In this document: positions 11,286 through 22,455 of the stretch, in pieces | Layout: every line of letters begins with the position of its first letter | How positions within the stretch are numbered: the stretch's first letter is position 1 | DNA from: Ophiostoma sp. CBS 140.51 | Taxonomy: Eukaryota > Ascomycota > Sordariomycetes > Ophiostomatales > Ophiostomataceae | Direction of reading: 5' to 3' | Length of the DNA stretch: 64,000 bases | Assembly (NCBI GenBank): GCA_029298735.1 | Contig: JANSLP010000013.1 | Coordinates: 213,791 to 277,790 of the forward strand | Notes under the pieces: model-generated | Seen by the model: only the letters and a program-made list of their open reading frames with translations | Told to the model about the DNA's origin: nothing | The model's database searches: none | Program-made: the position numbers and the translations under genes

Positions 11286-14200
11286 ATGACCGAAGACATT
11301 CCACTCATCCTGGACGATGCCATGTCGGGCATGGCAGGCATGTCTGGAGATGTTCCAGTCGGCCTCGGTGATGTCGATGTCGACGATGTTGATCTGTTTG
11401 GCGGCCCAGTAGAGCTATCTCTCCCATCACATACGCCGCCATCGAAACAGCTTCAGGTCCGCATAAACGAGCAGCGCATCCGGGGATGCAATCAGTGCGT
11501 ATATCTTGAACATCGAGAAGCTTGTGCGCCCACTCATTCTAGAGGACGTGTACTGACATTATAGACGAATTGCTTGGTCCAAGCAAGGAACCATTGCAAC
11601 GATCGGTGCCGACGGCCAATCCATCGAGCTTCGCTATCTACGAACCGATGCTGAGGATGCGTCATGGGGTCTGAGCGAAGCTACTTCATATTCGCAGTTC
11701 AGCTCGAGCAACACGCCAACGACGTTTGCAGGAGGCCCGATTGTGCATCTTGCCTGGGCTGCCACCAGCCATCCGGAGCTCGCCGTCATTGACTCTGTCG
11801 GCCGCGTGAGCATTCTTGCGTTTTCAACGAGCCTGAACAAGCCGTTCGCTCTGCGGTCATGGGAGGCCGATCCCATTGACGACCTGCATGCCGTTGTGGG
11901 ATGCTACTGGCTTCCCATTATGCCTCCGAACAAGCAGTACAACATCATCTACGGACCAGCCGTCAAGGAGGAAAGCGGCTACCGTTACGAAACGACGCTC
12001 GTCCACGCATCCGGGCCTTACCACCCGAACCCGACCAAGAGCGCGCTCCTTTGCGTCACAGTCAGCGGTACTTTGCGGTTGCTCTTCTCCCAGAATAGCA
12101 ATCTGGTCCATGATACTAGCATCGAACTCGAAAATATTACATCCTCCGACGACCTGGCCACCCATGCATCAATATGCACTGAAAAGAACATGCTCTTGAT
12201 CGCCATGGTCACGGCCACCCGCCAGCTCAAGGTTGTGCGGGCCGCCATCGGCTGGAACCAGTCGCAGCAGGAGAAACAGACGCCGCTCCAGAGCCACCTG
12301 AACCCGATGCTGCAGCATAAGCCAGCAGCTGTCACAACATGGCTGCAGCATAGCGACGAAGAGTCACAGCTTGACATCTCGTCAGACTTGATATCACACA
12401 TCGAAATGCTGCCTTCGGCCGTGCCCACGGGTACCAACCAGTGGTCACCGCCGCTTGTCGTTGTTGTTCGCGAATACGTCCCGACGCCAAGCACTAGCAA
12501 CTACAGCCCAGAGCCGCAGAGTATCATCAACCGGTGGGAGTTGCTCATGGAGTCACCGCCACAAGCGCTGCACCCAGCCTTTGAACAGCTCGGCTTCAAG
12601 CCTACTCAGAACACCCAACAGAACGGCAATCAGGCTCACACACGGCTGCACAAGCTTCCACCGATCATTGTCAACAAGCTTGTCATCTCTGTCCAGACTC
12701 TGCAGCATGGTCGGGTAATCTGCTTCTTCTTCAGTGACGGAACGGTACAGTACCGTGACCGCTTCACTTTTGAGGAGATCTTCAGTGAGCCCAACCCCTC
12801 GCGCATTGTGTCTCTTCAACATGCCGGTTTCCAGTTTACGGATCCCACACCCTGCCTTGCCGCCACCCTCTCGCCCACAAATAGCTCTTTTGCGCAGGTG
12901 GGTGAGGACGGCAAGGTGAAGTGGAACAACCTCAAGTACACTGGGCCAGATCTAGCGCCTACAGGACCAGACCGTAAGTCGATATGCCAGGCAATCTACA
13001 CCTTCTACTCTATACCACATGAACTAACAAGTTTAGCCAACTATGCTGCCATTGTGTCTGGACTGACGGCGGCTGTCTCTACTGCATCTACCAACGCCAT
13101 TTCTTATGATGACATCCTAGCAACAGCTCGTCAGTTTATAACCCGTCCAAGTATGTTCTCCGTATTTGATACTGTGCGTTACTCTAGTACGACTTTGCTA
13201 ACCATGTCTCCTTCCAGGATTTGCGTACGAGTGGATGTTGGAGATTGTGCGCATACTCAAAATCAACGTCGACTACTCGGAGGAGGCTCACCACGATCAG
13301 CTGGTTAGAAACAACTCGTTGCATCTTTGTCTGAGTATCTTAAACCACCTCGGGTTCCGTGGCGAGTTCAAGCCACGGTCGTTTTACGGCAAGTTCTCCA
13401 TTTTGGCGCTCAACATGCGCAACATTGTCATCTTGATCACAATCGCCAGCAACACACCCAGCAATCTCAAGGACAAGCTCAACCCCCTTGATGAGCCAGG
13501 TATGACTCCCTCCCTTCGAACGACTAACTCACTTGTGACTAACACGCCCAGACGTCGTCGACGCACTGGCTGGCTGCGCGAAGTGGGCGGTTGATTTCCT
13601 TGCTTACACCTGTGACTGCCTTTTCAATCTTTTGGACGACCACAAGTTCATGTCGTTCTTGACAGGGAACAACTTTAATGAAATGGTTCCCTATCTTCTT
13701 GAAAAGAATGAGATTGCCTTGCACCTCATCCTGTGCTCGTCGACACGTGGTTTCCTGTCTGCAGCCTGCCGTCGTTTGTTGCATCTGGACTCGATATCAT
13801 CGAGAGCGACTCAGTTCTACGAGCTTCAGCAGCAGCAGGCGTCTGCCGGTAGTTCCAACGGAAACTCGTCGCTGCGCCCTGCCCTTATCATGTCCTACCA
13901 CAAGATGCAGCAGTACACGTCATCCAGCTTGATCAAGGTCCAGGAGTTTGACAAGATGCTGTGGGCACTAGGTGAGGACATTCGTCAGGTGTACCAGTCG
14001 ACGGCGGCTGCCCAGAACGGCGCCGCGGCCAAGAAAAACAACCAGGGACAGAACCAGCCTGCGGACAACAACAACAACAACAACAACAACAACGCTGCAA
14101 AGCGTTACCAGGCCCACTGCGAACAGACACTGCTGCTCGCCAACAACCCGCCCGCCAGCTTCCAGCCGCTGCTGCGCAAGTTCTTCAACGTGAGCGTGCG

Positions 14201-14588
14201 CCAGTTCCGCACACTGACGGACCCGGCCAAGCTGTACTTTGCAGACTACAGCATCCTGGAGGTGGAGGATGATGCCCGCAGCTTGCAGGAGAAGCAGGCC
14301 CGGCACACGCACATTGACGTGTTTAAGCGTGTCGAGCTGAAGCCGATGGCCAATGGTGCTTCGAACGGTACAAATGGAAGCAACGGCGTCAACACGGCCG
14401 GCCACCCAACCACATTCCCGCCGCACTCCATCCCCTCCGAATTCTTACGTCGCTGTGCTAGGTGCACGTCGATTATGGAAGACGTCACCGGGTCACGGCC
14501 GGGGTATACGTTTGTTCTGGCGCAGCAGCGTAAGTGCAGCTGCAGCGGCAACTGGGGTCTGCTTCCACGGAATACATTCATAAGATAG
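11286..14588 (+). CDS. Mediator complex subunit 16 (Med16/Sin4)
   Basis: Five exons: 11286-11494, 11565-12973, 13037-13150, 13218-13499 and 13552-14588. All junctions are in phase and give 1016 residues. Donors are GTGCGT, GTAAGT, GTATGT and GTATGA, and each intron has a CTAAC/CTGAC branch point. Med16 belongs to the Mediator tail, which relays signals from gene-specific activators to RNA polymerase II in the nucleus. After an acidic N-terminus (DVDVDDVDLFGG) come the WD-like propeller segments (RIAWSKQGTIATIG, IVHLAWA, VDSVGRVSILAF) and then a helical C-terminal half. A poly-Asn run encoded by (AAC)n near 14069-14094 and a Gln cluster lie in poorly conserved loops. The Cys-containing end (RCARC, then KCSC.GNWGLLPR) is typical of the family. 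A GT near 14530 was not taken as a splice site, because reading through gives this end. Confidence 0.9.
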
Positions 14589-15312
14589 GGGGGCGAAGTT
14601 TTGCAAATGGGGGTAGTGTTATGGCTGTTGCGTGGGATCTTGCTTTTCAACATTGGGCATAAAGATACATTTATTTTGTCGACCAGAGTCGTGTGTACTC
14701 GGTGATTTTTGTAGACAAAAAATAGCGATTAGTCGGCATAACTTTATCATTTCTACTTTTTATTAAGATATTCGAAATTTCACCTTGGTTTTCCCGTGTT
14801 CTCTATTTTGTTTGAACTTTATTCTACAACCTTTTAATTCAAGGTTGATTTAAAGTGAAATCTTGAAAGATGTTGTTTCGGACTAGGCTAGGGAGTGCAG
14901 CACATGAAGCTACATATCCACCCACAACAAAGACAATGCAACTAAGTAAGTCAATTAGAACAAATAAAAAGACCAGAAATTGAAAAAAATAAAACCAGCA
15001 TATAATAAAGTCGAACTGAATGCAGAAAGTCAATGTATGCCGGGTTCGCAGTTTCGAGATGCTGTCAATAAGACAAGGCTGTAGTAGGCCGGGCCGGATT
15101 AACAGTATGTCCGCAGCCTTCCGCGTAGCGCCTCCTAGCATTGGCTGCTGAAATTTACGCGACAAGGCACCTCTCCAAGCTTGGACGTCGTTGGAAAGCG
15201 AGAAGAAGCTCCCCCTCCGTGTTCGACTTTACGACTTCACGACCAACCGACGACTTTCTTCCCATCTACAACCTCCCTCCTTGCCGATCATACTCCTTCT
15301 ACCACACGCACA
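14589..15312. other. Intergenic, 3' region of MED16 and promoter of SMD3
   Basis: AT-rich with no coding signal. The last 100 bases before 15313 are CT-rich and end in cacaATG, a usual start context for this genome. Confidence 0.5.
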
Positions 15313-15736
15313 ATGACGTCCACAATCGGCATCCCAATTAAGCTGCTCAATGAGGCTCAGGTAGGTTCCCAAGTCCTTCCGTGCCAACCATGTCTCTCCC
15401 CTCTTCCTGTTGCTAACATTGCCTGCTTGTCTTCAGGGCCACATTGTCACGCTCGAAATCACCTCGGGACAGACGTACCGCGGCCGTCTGCTCGAGGCCG
15501 AGGACAACATGAACGTCCAGCTCAAGGACATTACCGTCACCGCCCGCGACGGCCGTGTCTCCCACCTCGAACAAGTTTATATCCGCGGCTCGCACGTGCG
15601 CTTCTTTATCGTTCCGGACATGCTCCGCAACGCGCCCATGTTCCGCAGTCGCAATGCGCGCGGCCGGGGTGTTGGTCTCGCACGTGGTCGTGCGACGGTC
15701 AGCCGTGCGCGGGCAGGCGGCCGGGGCGGTCGGTAG
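15313..15736 (+). CDS. Small nuclear ribonucleoprotein Sm D3
   Basis: Two exons, 15313-15360 and 15437-15736, with an intron at 15361-15436 (GTAGGT donor, TGCTAAC branch point, CAG acceptor). The product has 115 residues. The Sm fold is clear: GIPIKLLNEAQGHIVTLE at the N-terminus, then TYRGRLLEAEDNMNVQL (Sm1) and VYIRGSHVRFFIVPDML (Sm2). SmD3 is a core ring subunit of the U1, U2, U4 and U5 spliceosomal snRNPs. The C-terminus has RG and GRG repeats (NARGRGVGLARGR, GGRGGR), the usual site of arginine dimethylation in Sm D1/D3 proteins. The first ORF-scale Met of exon 2 lies inside the intron and is not a start, because only the spliced form gives the conserved N-terminus. Confidence 0.95.
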
Positions 15737-16080
15737 TTCTGACGTGCTGTGTGTTGTGCTAATTTCTTCTGGTATTTGAGGAGAGCGTTTTTTATTTGCA
15801 TATTTTGCCATTTTGCTTCTTTGTATTTTACGGCGTTTGAAATGATACCGACCAAAACGGAAGGGCTTTTAAAAAATAGGAATAAACTTTATTAACTGAA
15901 CATCTGAAGAGACAGAGCAAAGATGATAAAGGAAATGTGTATTGTAGTGGCGCACCGTCTAAACCTGCGCATGTAGTTTTTGGTTTCTTGCTAAAAGTAC
16001 AGAAAGGAGTAATATGTGACAAAGAAGAAAATCATATGGTACAACATAATTAAGCGGTCTAATGGTCCCCAACGACGTGA
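15737..16080. other. Convergent intergenic spacer
   Basis: This AT-rich stretch between the SMD3 stop and the stop of the gene on the other strand has no coding signal. It should hold both polyadenylation regions. Confidence 0.5.
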
Positions 16081-18297
16081 CTAGTTCAACTGCGCCAGGT
16101 CTGCTTTTGCCTGCTCGACAAGAGCTCGTGCTTGCCGCAGGTCGCGCAGTTGCTGCCGACGGTCGGCGCCGTCCTGGCCACCCGACACGGCCGCATCGCG
16201 CGCCTCGTCGAGAGCCACCGCAACACTCGTCTCAACAGCCCGCACAGCCTTTCGGCCCTCTTCGCGCACCTCGCCCTCCCAAAACTCGCGAGCCGCCTCC
16301 CACTTCTTTTGCATGCGGCCAAGGCTCCACACGAGACCAACGGCGGCGACGGCACCGGCTTCGTAGGCGCCCGACGATGACATGTACGTCAGCACGGCCA
16401 GAGCGGTGGTCAGACTCGAAGTGCCGACGGTCTGCAGGACAAGCTTTTGTGCGAGCGCCTGCAGCGCCGGGACCGTCTCGTCGAGCAGGTATCGGCGCGT
16501 AAAAGCAATATGTGTCGGCCACTTTGTGCGGGGGCCTGAGGCAGACGACAAAAGTGCAACAGCATCGGCCGCTCCCTCACTGGGTTCCACCGCGACAACA
16601 GGGATCGGGTACATGCCGATTTTGGTGGTGTTGCTGCCACCTTCGGCTGTCCTTAGGCCGGCCAACCGCACAGCCTCGTCGATGCGCCCGGCCAGAAACA
16701 CAACATCCTGTTCCGCCTGGGGTAGGAACCGCTGCGTCACTAGACCGGACGACAGCATGGTCACGTCGTCGGCGCGCCAGAATAGCTTCCACCAGCCGAG
16801 CTTGCGCCACCGGCGACCCGAAAAGGCGAGGTTCAGTTGGGTCTGCAGCTCGGCGTGCGCCGACTCGGCCCAATCGGCGAGGCCCGTGTTGAGCGAGGCG
16901 AAAGCGCGAGCGACGGGGATGCCCGACTGCGTAGTGGTGGACGCGGCCACGAGCTTGGCCTCGGCAGACTGAATGCTGGCTAGGGCGTTGCGCAGGACAG
17001 AGGCGACGAGCTGGCGCACGGGCGGCTTTGTGGTACCGTCGGCGCGGTGGAGAGCGCCGTCACGGAGCCAGCGGGTAATGTTGGAGACGCCGCCCTGCAT
17101 CCAGAGCTGTTCGTAGGCCTTGGCGTTGGCGACGCTTTCCCGGAAGAGACCAATGGCCTCGTCGGAGGTGGCGACGTCAAACATTGTAATGGGAAGATGC
17201 GATGACGTCGGGGCCTCGGCCACAGGCAGGCGCAGGTTGACGGCGCTCTTCATCTCGGCCGGGTAGGCACTGAGGGGCAGGTTGGCTACGGCGGCGACGC
17301 CCAGGAGACCGTCGGCCACTACGAGAGCCTGGTGGACAGGTGTCGTGACGGGTGTGAAGCGCAGGCCATCTGGCGACGTGGGGATCTCGACGGTGGGCAC
17401 GAGCACGGTCTCCTCGAATGTCTCGGTTGTGCCCTCCAGAATATTGGAGGCGGCCGAGGCGGGCGGTGTCGGAACGGTGAGGGACGACTCCATGACGAGA
17501 AACTCGAGCTGGTTGCCGTTGAGGATGGGCGACGAAATCTCAATCTCGGCCAGTCCGTCGTCCTTGTCAAGGCGTAGAGCTCCTCTGGCTGTTCTTGTGC
17601 TTTGTGTGGTGGCTGCTGCCGAGCTCCCCTCTGTCTGCCCCCGGACGCGCACAATCAGCGGCTTCTTCGCGTCATGGCTGGCGAGCTGGGCCTCCCATGG
17701 CTGCTCGTCCTGTAGAGGGTCGGCGAGGATGAGGCGGAGCAGCTCTTTGGCCGACTTGCCTCCGGAGACAGTGGGCGTCGAGGGTGTCCCGGTGAGCCCG
17801 AGAATGGCAACGCGCACAGACTCTTGGCCGGCAGGTTGTTGTAGACTGCGAATGGCAAGCTGGAGGCGCGATATATTAAGGAGCACGCCGGCCTGTTGCT
17901 GGAGAGCGTTCAAAGTGTCGGCGAGGTCGGCGCGAATCTGCGCCGAGGATCGTGGTTGTAGCGGTTCGGGTTCTTCTACCACCACTGCTGGTTCGGTAGG
18001 TTCTGCTGCTGCTGTCGCTGTGGATGCGCGTCGCCGTGCTATTAATTGCTGTCTGTCGGCGAGGAGGGCGTGTGTTCGAGGTCTTGAAGATATCGCGTTG
18101 CGTTGTTGAAGGGAGCAGAAAAGACACGCTTGTGATGCCCGTAATGTCGTCGTTAACCGAGCTTGTGCTTGTGATGTGAGGAGGGACTGGCCATGACCCA
18201 GGATCGGCCGTAGCCGAAGTCGGGGTGGCATCGTGGCGGCGAATTGACGTGTTGTGCCGATTGTGTGGTGTCGATGTTGTCGAGGGATAAAAGACAA
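16081..18297 (-). CDS. Conserved fungal mitochondrial protein with a P-loop-like segment, function unknown
   Basis: This is a 738-residue single-exon protein. The first 90 or so residues are rich in Arg, Ser, Thr and His and almost free of acidic residues (MSFIPRQHRHH, then RLRLRPILG, then RRRAST), which is a typical mitochondrial presequence. A second Met at residue 23 could also serve as start. Residues 161-190 read VRVAILGLTG then GGKSAKELLRL. This looks like a degenerate P-loop as in dynamin-type GTPases, with an insert between the two halves. A hydrophobic stretch near residues 630-662 may be a membrane hairpin, followed by a charged coiled-coil tail. I recall a fungal family called Mmc1 with this general plan, but the assignment is uncertain. 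It shares a 621 bp divergent promoter with the Swa2-like gene. Confidence 0.7.
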   Translation of the reverse strand: MSFIPRQHRHHTIGTTRQFAATMPPRLRLRPILGHGQSLLTSQAQARLTTTLRASQACLFCSLQQRNAISSRPRTHALLADRQQLIARRRASTATAAAEPTEPAVVVEEPEPLQPRSSAQIRADLADTLNALQQQAGVLLNISRLQLAIRSLQQPAGQESVRVAILGLTGTPSTPTVSGGKSAKELLRLILADPLQDEQPWEAQLASHDAKKPLIVRVRGQTEGSSAAATTQSTRTARGALRLDKDDGLAEIEISSPILNGNQLEFLVMESSLTVPTPPASAASNILEGTTETFEETVLVPTVEIPTSPDGLRFTPVTTPVHQALVVADGLLGVAAVANLPLSAYPAEMKSAVNLRLPVAEAPTSSHLPITMFDVATSDEAIGLFRESVANAKAYEQLWMQGGVSNITRWLRDGALHRADGTTKPPVRQLVASVLRNALASIQSAEAKLVAASTTTQSGIPVARAFASLNTGLADWAESAHAELQTQLNLAFSGRRWRKLGWWKLFWRADDVTMLSSGLVTQRFLPQAEQDVVFLAGRIDEAVRLAGLRTAEGGSNTTKIGMYPIPVVAVEPSEGAADAVALLSSASGPRTKWPTHIAFTRRYLLDETVPALQALAQKLVLQTVGTSSLTTALAVLTYMSSSGAYEAGAVAAVGLVWSLGRMQKKWEAAREFWEGEVREEGRKAVRAVETSVAVALDEARDAAVSGGQDGADRRQQLRDLRQARALVEQAKADLAQLN

Positions 18298-18918
18298 CGA
18301 CGAAAGTCAAAAGTGAAGCCAGAAGCGCGAAGCTTTTTTCCGCGCAGCCGATTTTCAGTGCACTATGGCGTAGGTACTTACTCTTTCTCCTGCTGTTACT
18401 AACTGTACTGTAGCGCGTCCAGGCCAGGCCCCGCTGGAGCTACCCATTTTAGGCGGCTTTCTCCGGTTGCAGTCCAACATGTTCCCGTTGACATCATGGC
18501 CGTTGGTTGCAACGGCTGTATTGGCTTCAACAAAAAATCTGAAATAAATCACGACGGTCAATTCATCTGATTCTTTCGTATCAGACTCGTCTTCATCTTC
18601 TTTCAAGTTTGTTCTTCAGCTTATTTGTAGCTACATCTCGACCATCAATCCAAGGACGCAAGTCACACGTGACATTGCCCCACAGTGGCTAAGAGCTGTC
18701 TCTTACCCTTGTTCTCCTTGTTCCCTTTTGCCACATAACTGACAACGAAATGCTATTGATTTCCCTAAACGACAGCACGACCACCGCCACCAAACATCTT
18801 CAGCTCAGGTCTCCTTTCCACTTCCTAGGATACCTTTCGACGTTCGACCACCTCATACACTCCAACAACACACACCCAATGCTCAGCACCCGCATGAGCA
18901 TACCCTATTCTTAGACCA
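18298..18918. promoter_or_regulatory. Divergent promoter region with a CACGTG site
   Basis: This 621 bp spacer separates two divergently transcribed genes. A TCACACGTGAC sequence, with CACGTG at 18666-18671, lies about 250 bp upstream of the Swa2-like start and 370 bp upstream of the other gene. That fits a bHLH activator site. The motif assignment is inferred from sequence only. Confidence 0.4.
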
Positions 18919-21900
18919 ATGGACGACCTCTCAGGCCTGGACTGGTCCTCCAGCAGCTCGACGAACAACAACAACAACAACAAGAAGCCGACTCTCGCTG
19001 CCCAGTCGGCCGCTTTTGGTTCTGCTGCCTCGTCATATCCATCGCTGCGACCAACACCACCTCCCGGCAGTCTGGGTGTAGGCTCGGGCCGTAACACGCC
19101 TCTATCGAACCTCTCGGCTCAGGGATCCGGTGCATCGACGGGTGCGAGACAGCCGCCCACCACGACAACAAAGCCCGGCCAGGACAGCTTCAGCGGTCTC
19201 TTCAACTCGGCTGCCAGCAAGAACACAGCCAACCTCAGCCTGCGCGAGCAGCAGGAGCGCTTGAATGCGGAGAAGCGACGCAAAGAAGAAGAAAAGCGCA
19301 AGCAGGCCGAGGCCAACTATGGCAGCAATGGACAGTTCTTTGACATTTTGGGGCGCGGCGTAGGCAGTGGTGTTGGTTCGGCGGGGACATCGCGAACGGG
19401 ATCGCCTGCACTAGCACCGCCTTCAGGGGCCTCTATCTCTCGAGGACCTTCACCTCTAAACGGGAGTGGAAACAGTGGCGGCAGCGGCGACGACGACTTG
19501 TTTGCCGCGTTCAATGCCGACACCAAGGTCGACCAGGCCAGCCACTTCCCGCCGACCAGCAACCAGCCGCAATCGGGCAAATCGACGCCAGCAAACGCCG
19601 CCGCTCTCGACCTCAGCAACCCCAGCGCCTGGGCCAAACCGCCGACACCGAGAAACGGAACGGGTGTCGGTGCCACACAACAGACCACGAATGCACTAGA
19701 CGACGACGATCCATTCGGGCTGAACCAGCTGCAGGCACGGACAGCGGCTGCCCCGCCCCTACCCGCCGCGACTGCGAACACCGCTGAAGACGACGACGAT
19801 TTCCTCGGCGACCTGGCCAAACCCGTGGAGGAGGTGCGGCGGAAGACAGAGGCGCAGCGGCAGCAAGAAGAAGAGCAACAACGGCAGCAACAACAGCAGC
19901 AACGGAGACAGAGACGGCCCGAGCCGGGCAAGCCCATTGAAGGACCTGACTCGGACTCGGACTCGGACTCTGGCGCAGGGGGCGTCACAAAAACAGGCGA
20001 CCCCAAGCTCGACCATTCTATTGCACAACTGGTCGATTACGGCTTCAGCGCCCAAGATGCACGGAGGGCCTTGTCTGAAAGCGGGCGCGGGTACGACGTG
20101 CAGGCAGCTGTCAATTGGCTGCTCGACGAGGCGCACCGGAAATCCAAGGAGAAGGCCAGCGGCAAACAGGGCGGTGGCGGCGCGGGCCAACTGCGAGCAG
20201 AAGAGAGTGCCAGCCGGACCTCGAGCCGTAATAGAGGACAAGGTGGTGGTCCGACATGGATGCGCGATGCCGAAATCGAAGGCTTCCCCAGCCGAGGCGA
20301 CAACCGGTCTCCCGCGAGCGGCGGCGACGTCGACTTTGCCAAGCAGGCCGCCGCTATGGGCACAAGCTTCCTCAAGTCGGCCAATTCGCTGTGGAAGACG
20401 GGCCAGAAGCAGCTGCAAAAGGCCGTGCAGGACTTCCAGCAAGAAGGCGGTGACCCCAACCAACCGAAATGGATGCGGTCAGCAGCGGCAGGCCAGGACC
20501 ACATGAACGCCGCACCACGCGACGACGGCGAGTCTAGAAGACGGCGCGCTGCGGCAGCTGCATCGGCATCGGCAGCATCGGCCTCGGCCACGGACGAGGC
20601 GATGATGCTCGAGTCAGGCGCACGGCCAGACCGGAGACAACAGCAGAGCTCTTCGCGCAACCACAACCCCGCAGCAGCGGCAGTAGCACACCTGTCCGAG
20701 CCGCGGTTCCGTAACGAGAGCCAACCGTCGTCGAGAGGACAGTCACCTGCTGGCGGTTTTGCTTCTGACGGCCCATTAAGCCGGAACAGCCCTGTTCCAC
20801 GGTGGCAGCAGCAGGGTGCCGGTGGTGCTGATCCTCGAGCACGGCTCACTAAGCAGGCCATCGAGGAGGAGAGCGCACAATCCTATGTCAGCCCTGCTCG
20901 TCGACGCAAAGCTGCAGGCACGTCATCTCCGGCTCCAGAAGCAAGCAAGCCCAAGGCAGATGCACCGCTTGAAGGTGATCTGCTGTCCAACTCGACGGCT
21001 CTGCCACAACGGCCAGCGCCTCAGCAGCGCCCATCAGGTGGTGCGGCTGTAGGCACCTCTACTGGCCGTCCAACACCGCGCGCCACGCCGAGCCCGCGGC
21101 CGCCTAAGGTGGCCCGCCAAGTGCCCGCCGTCAACTCGTTTGTCCTCAAAGCGTCGGCTAAGCATCGCGCTGACGGTGCCGCCCACTTTAAGCGAGGCGA
21201 CTATGCGGCCGCGCACGCTTCCTATGCTGCATCGTTGACCGACATTCCGCAATCACACCCTCTGCTGGTCGTCCTCTACTGCAACCGCGCACTGACAGCA
21301 CTCAAGACCGGCGAGCCGCGGCAGGCCGTGGCCGATGCTGACTCGGCGCTGGTTGTCATTGGCCCCGGCAAGGGCGAGGGCGAGTCTGTTTCCCTAGAAG
21401 ACGGCACGGGCGAAACGCGCGACCTGCGCGACCTCTATGGTAAAGCCATGACGCGCAAGGCCGAGGCGCTCGAGCAAATGGAGAAGTGGGGCGAGGCCGG
21501 CCAGGTGTGGCAGCAGTGTGTAGAGAGCGGCGTGGGCGGTGCGACGGCAATTGCGGGTCGGCAGCGGTGCCAGACGGCGCTGAAGCCGAAGCCCAAGGCG
21601 GCGGCGCCAGTATCACGACCTGCGTCGAAGCCCGCGACGCCACGGCCCACAGCCGGCAGTGCTTTGGGCAGTCTTGCCGGCAGCGGGAGTGGCACGGCCA
21701 CACCCACGTCCGCGAGCGGCCGCGACTTTGAAGCCGTCCAGCGCCTGCGTGCCGCCAACGAGGCCGCTGCCCGTGAAGACTCGGAGAAGCTGGGTCTGCT
21801 GGACCAAGTCGATGCTCGTGTCGCCTCGTGGCGCGACGGCAAAAAGGACAACCTGCGTGCTTTGCTTGGTTCCCTCGAAAAAGTCCTGTGGGAGGGCAGC

Positions 21901-22095
21901 GGGTGGAAACCCGTGGGACTGCACGAGCTGGTGATGCCCAACAAGGTCAAGATTATCTATATGCGCGCGATTGGCAAGACGCATCCGGACAAGCTGCCGC
22001 AGGATGCGTCGACCGAGATCCGCATGATTGCGGGCACGGTCTTTGCCACGCTCAACGAGAGCTGGGATAAGTTCAAGGCGGACAATAAGATGTAG
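18919..22095 (+). CDS. Auxilin-like J-domain protein, Swa2 type (clathrin uncoating)
   Basis: This is a 1058-residue single-exon protein. The N-terminal third is disordered and holds short clathrin/adaptor-type motifs (DDDLFAAF, DDPFGL), with Asn and Gln runs. A UBA domain lies at about 362-404 (DHSIAQLVDYGFSAQDARRAL, then AVNWLLDEA). A TPR block follows at about 738-890 (AHFKRGDYAAAHASY, YCNRALTALKTGEPRQAVADADSAL). A C-terminal J domain carries the HPD motif with His at about 1022. This order (clathrin binding, UBA, TPR, J) is that of yeast Swa2/auxilin, which recruits and stimulates Hsp70 to strip clathrin coats from vesicles. It is longer than the yeast protein because of low-complexity inserts (for example Gln-rich near 310-330 and a DSDSDSDS acidic run near 345). 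The start at 18919 is the first ATG of this frame after the promoter region. Confidence 0.9.
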   Translation: MDDLSGLDWSSSSSTNNNNNNKKPTLAAQSAAFGSAASSYPSLRPTPPPGSLGVGSGRNTPLSNLSAQGSGASTGARQPPTTTTKPGQDSFSGLFNSAASKNTANLSLREQQERLNAEKRRKEEEKRKQAEANYGSNGQFFDILGRGVGSGVGSAGTSRTGSPALAPPSGASISRGPSPLNGSGNSGGSGDDDLFAAFNADTKVDQASHFPPTSNQPQSGKSTPANAAALDLSNPSAWAKPPTPRNGTGVGATQQTTNALDDDDPFGLNQLQARTAAAPPLPAATANTAEDDDDFLGDLAKPVEEVRRKTEAQRQQEEEQQRQQQQQQRRQRRPEPGKPIEGPDSDSDSDSGAGGVTKTGDPKLDHSIAQLVDYGFSAQDARRALSESGRGYDVQAAVNWLLDEAHRKSKEKASGKQGGGGAGQLRAEESASRTSSRNRGQGGGPTWMRDAEIEGFPSRGDNRSPASGGDVDFAKQAAAMGTSFLKSANSLWKTGQKQLQKAVQDFQQEGGDPNQPKWMRSAAAGQDHMNAAPRDDGESRRRRAAAAASASAASASATDEAMMLESGARPDRRQQQSSSRNHNPAAAAVAHLSEPRFRNESQPSSRGQSPAGGFASDGPLSRNSPVPRWQQQGAGGADPRARLTKQAIEEESAQSYVSPARRRKAAGTSSPAPEASKPKADAPLEGDLLSNSTALPQRPAPQQRPSGGAAVGTSTGRPTPRATPSPRPPKVARQVPAVNSFVLKASAKHRADGAAHFKRGDYAAAHASYAASLTDIPQSHPLLVVLYCNRALTALKTGEPRQAVADADSALVVIGPGKGEGESVSLEDGTGETRDLRDLYGKAMTRKAEALEQMEKWGEAGQVWQQCVESGVGGATAIAGRQRCQTALKPKPKAAAPVSRPASKPATPRPTAGSALGSLAGSGSGTATPTSASGRDFEAVQRLRAANEAAAREDSEKLGLLDQVDARVASWRDGKKDNLRALLGSLEKVLWEGSGWKPVGLHELVMPNKVKIIYMRAIGKTHPDKLPQDASTEIRMIAGTVFATLNESWDKFKADNKM

Positions 22096-22455
22096 GCGCA
22101 GTCTGCGTAGCAGGCAGAGAAATATGACGTAGAAAACTACAGAACAGGATACTTAGACTAGCGACATTATGAGTATGAATTGCATGCATGTGCGTGTCTT
22201 ATTGGATATAGGATACATCAAGAACAAAGACTAAGAGAAGAGATGAATACGTTGTATGAAAGACTACCCGAGATATAGAAAAAGCCAATTCGCTATGCTA
22301 AAGACATGTTGCTGTACGCCGTGTTGTTTGTAGAGACAGACGTCGTTGTCGTCTGTCGTGATCGGTTGTTGAGGTGGATGTACTCGCTCCGCTCGTAGAG
22401 ATTGCTGGTCCTCACTCGCTTTTGCTCGTTCGATTGTTCGCTCGCTCGCTCGCTC
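22096..22455. other. Convergent intergenic spacer
   Basis: No gene. A short (cgct)n-like run at 22437-22456 sits at the 3' end of the UBC7 gene. The rest is AT-rich 3' sequence. Confidence 0.5.

Noticed and set aside
14525..14588. Possible last intron of MED16 (GTAAGT near 14530)
   Set aside because: No acceptor follows at usual distance, and reading through gives the family-like Cys-containing end.
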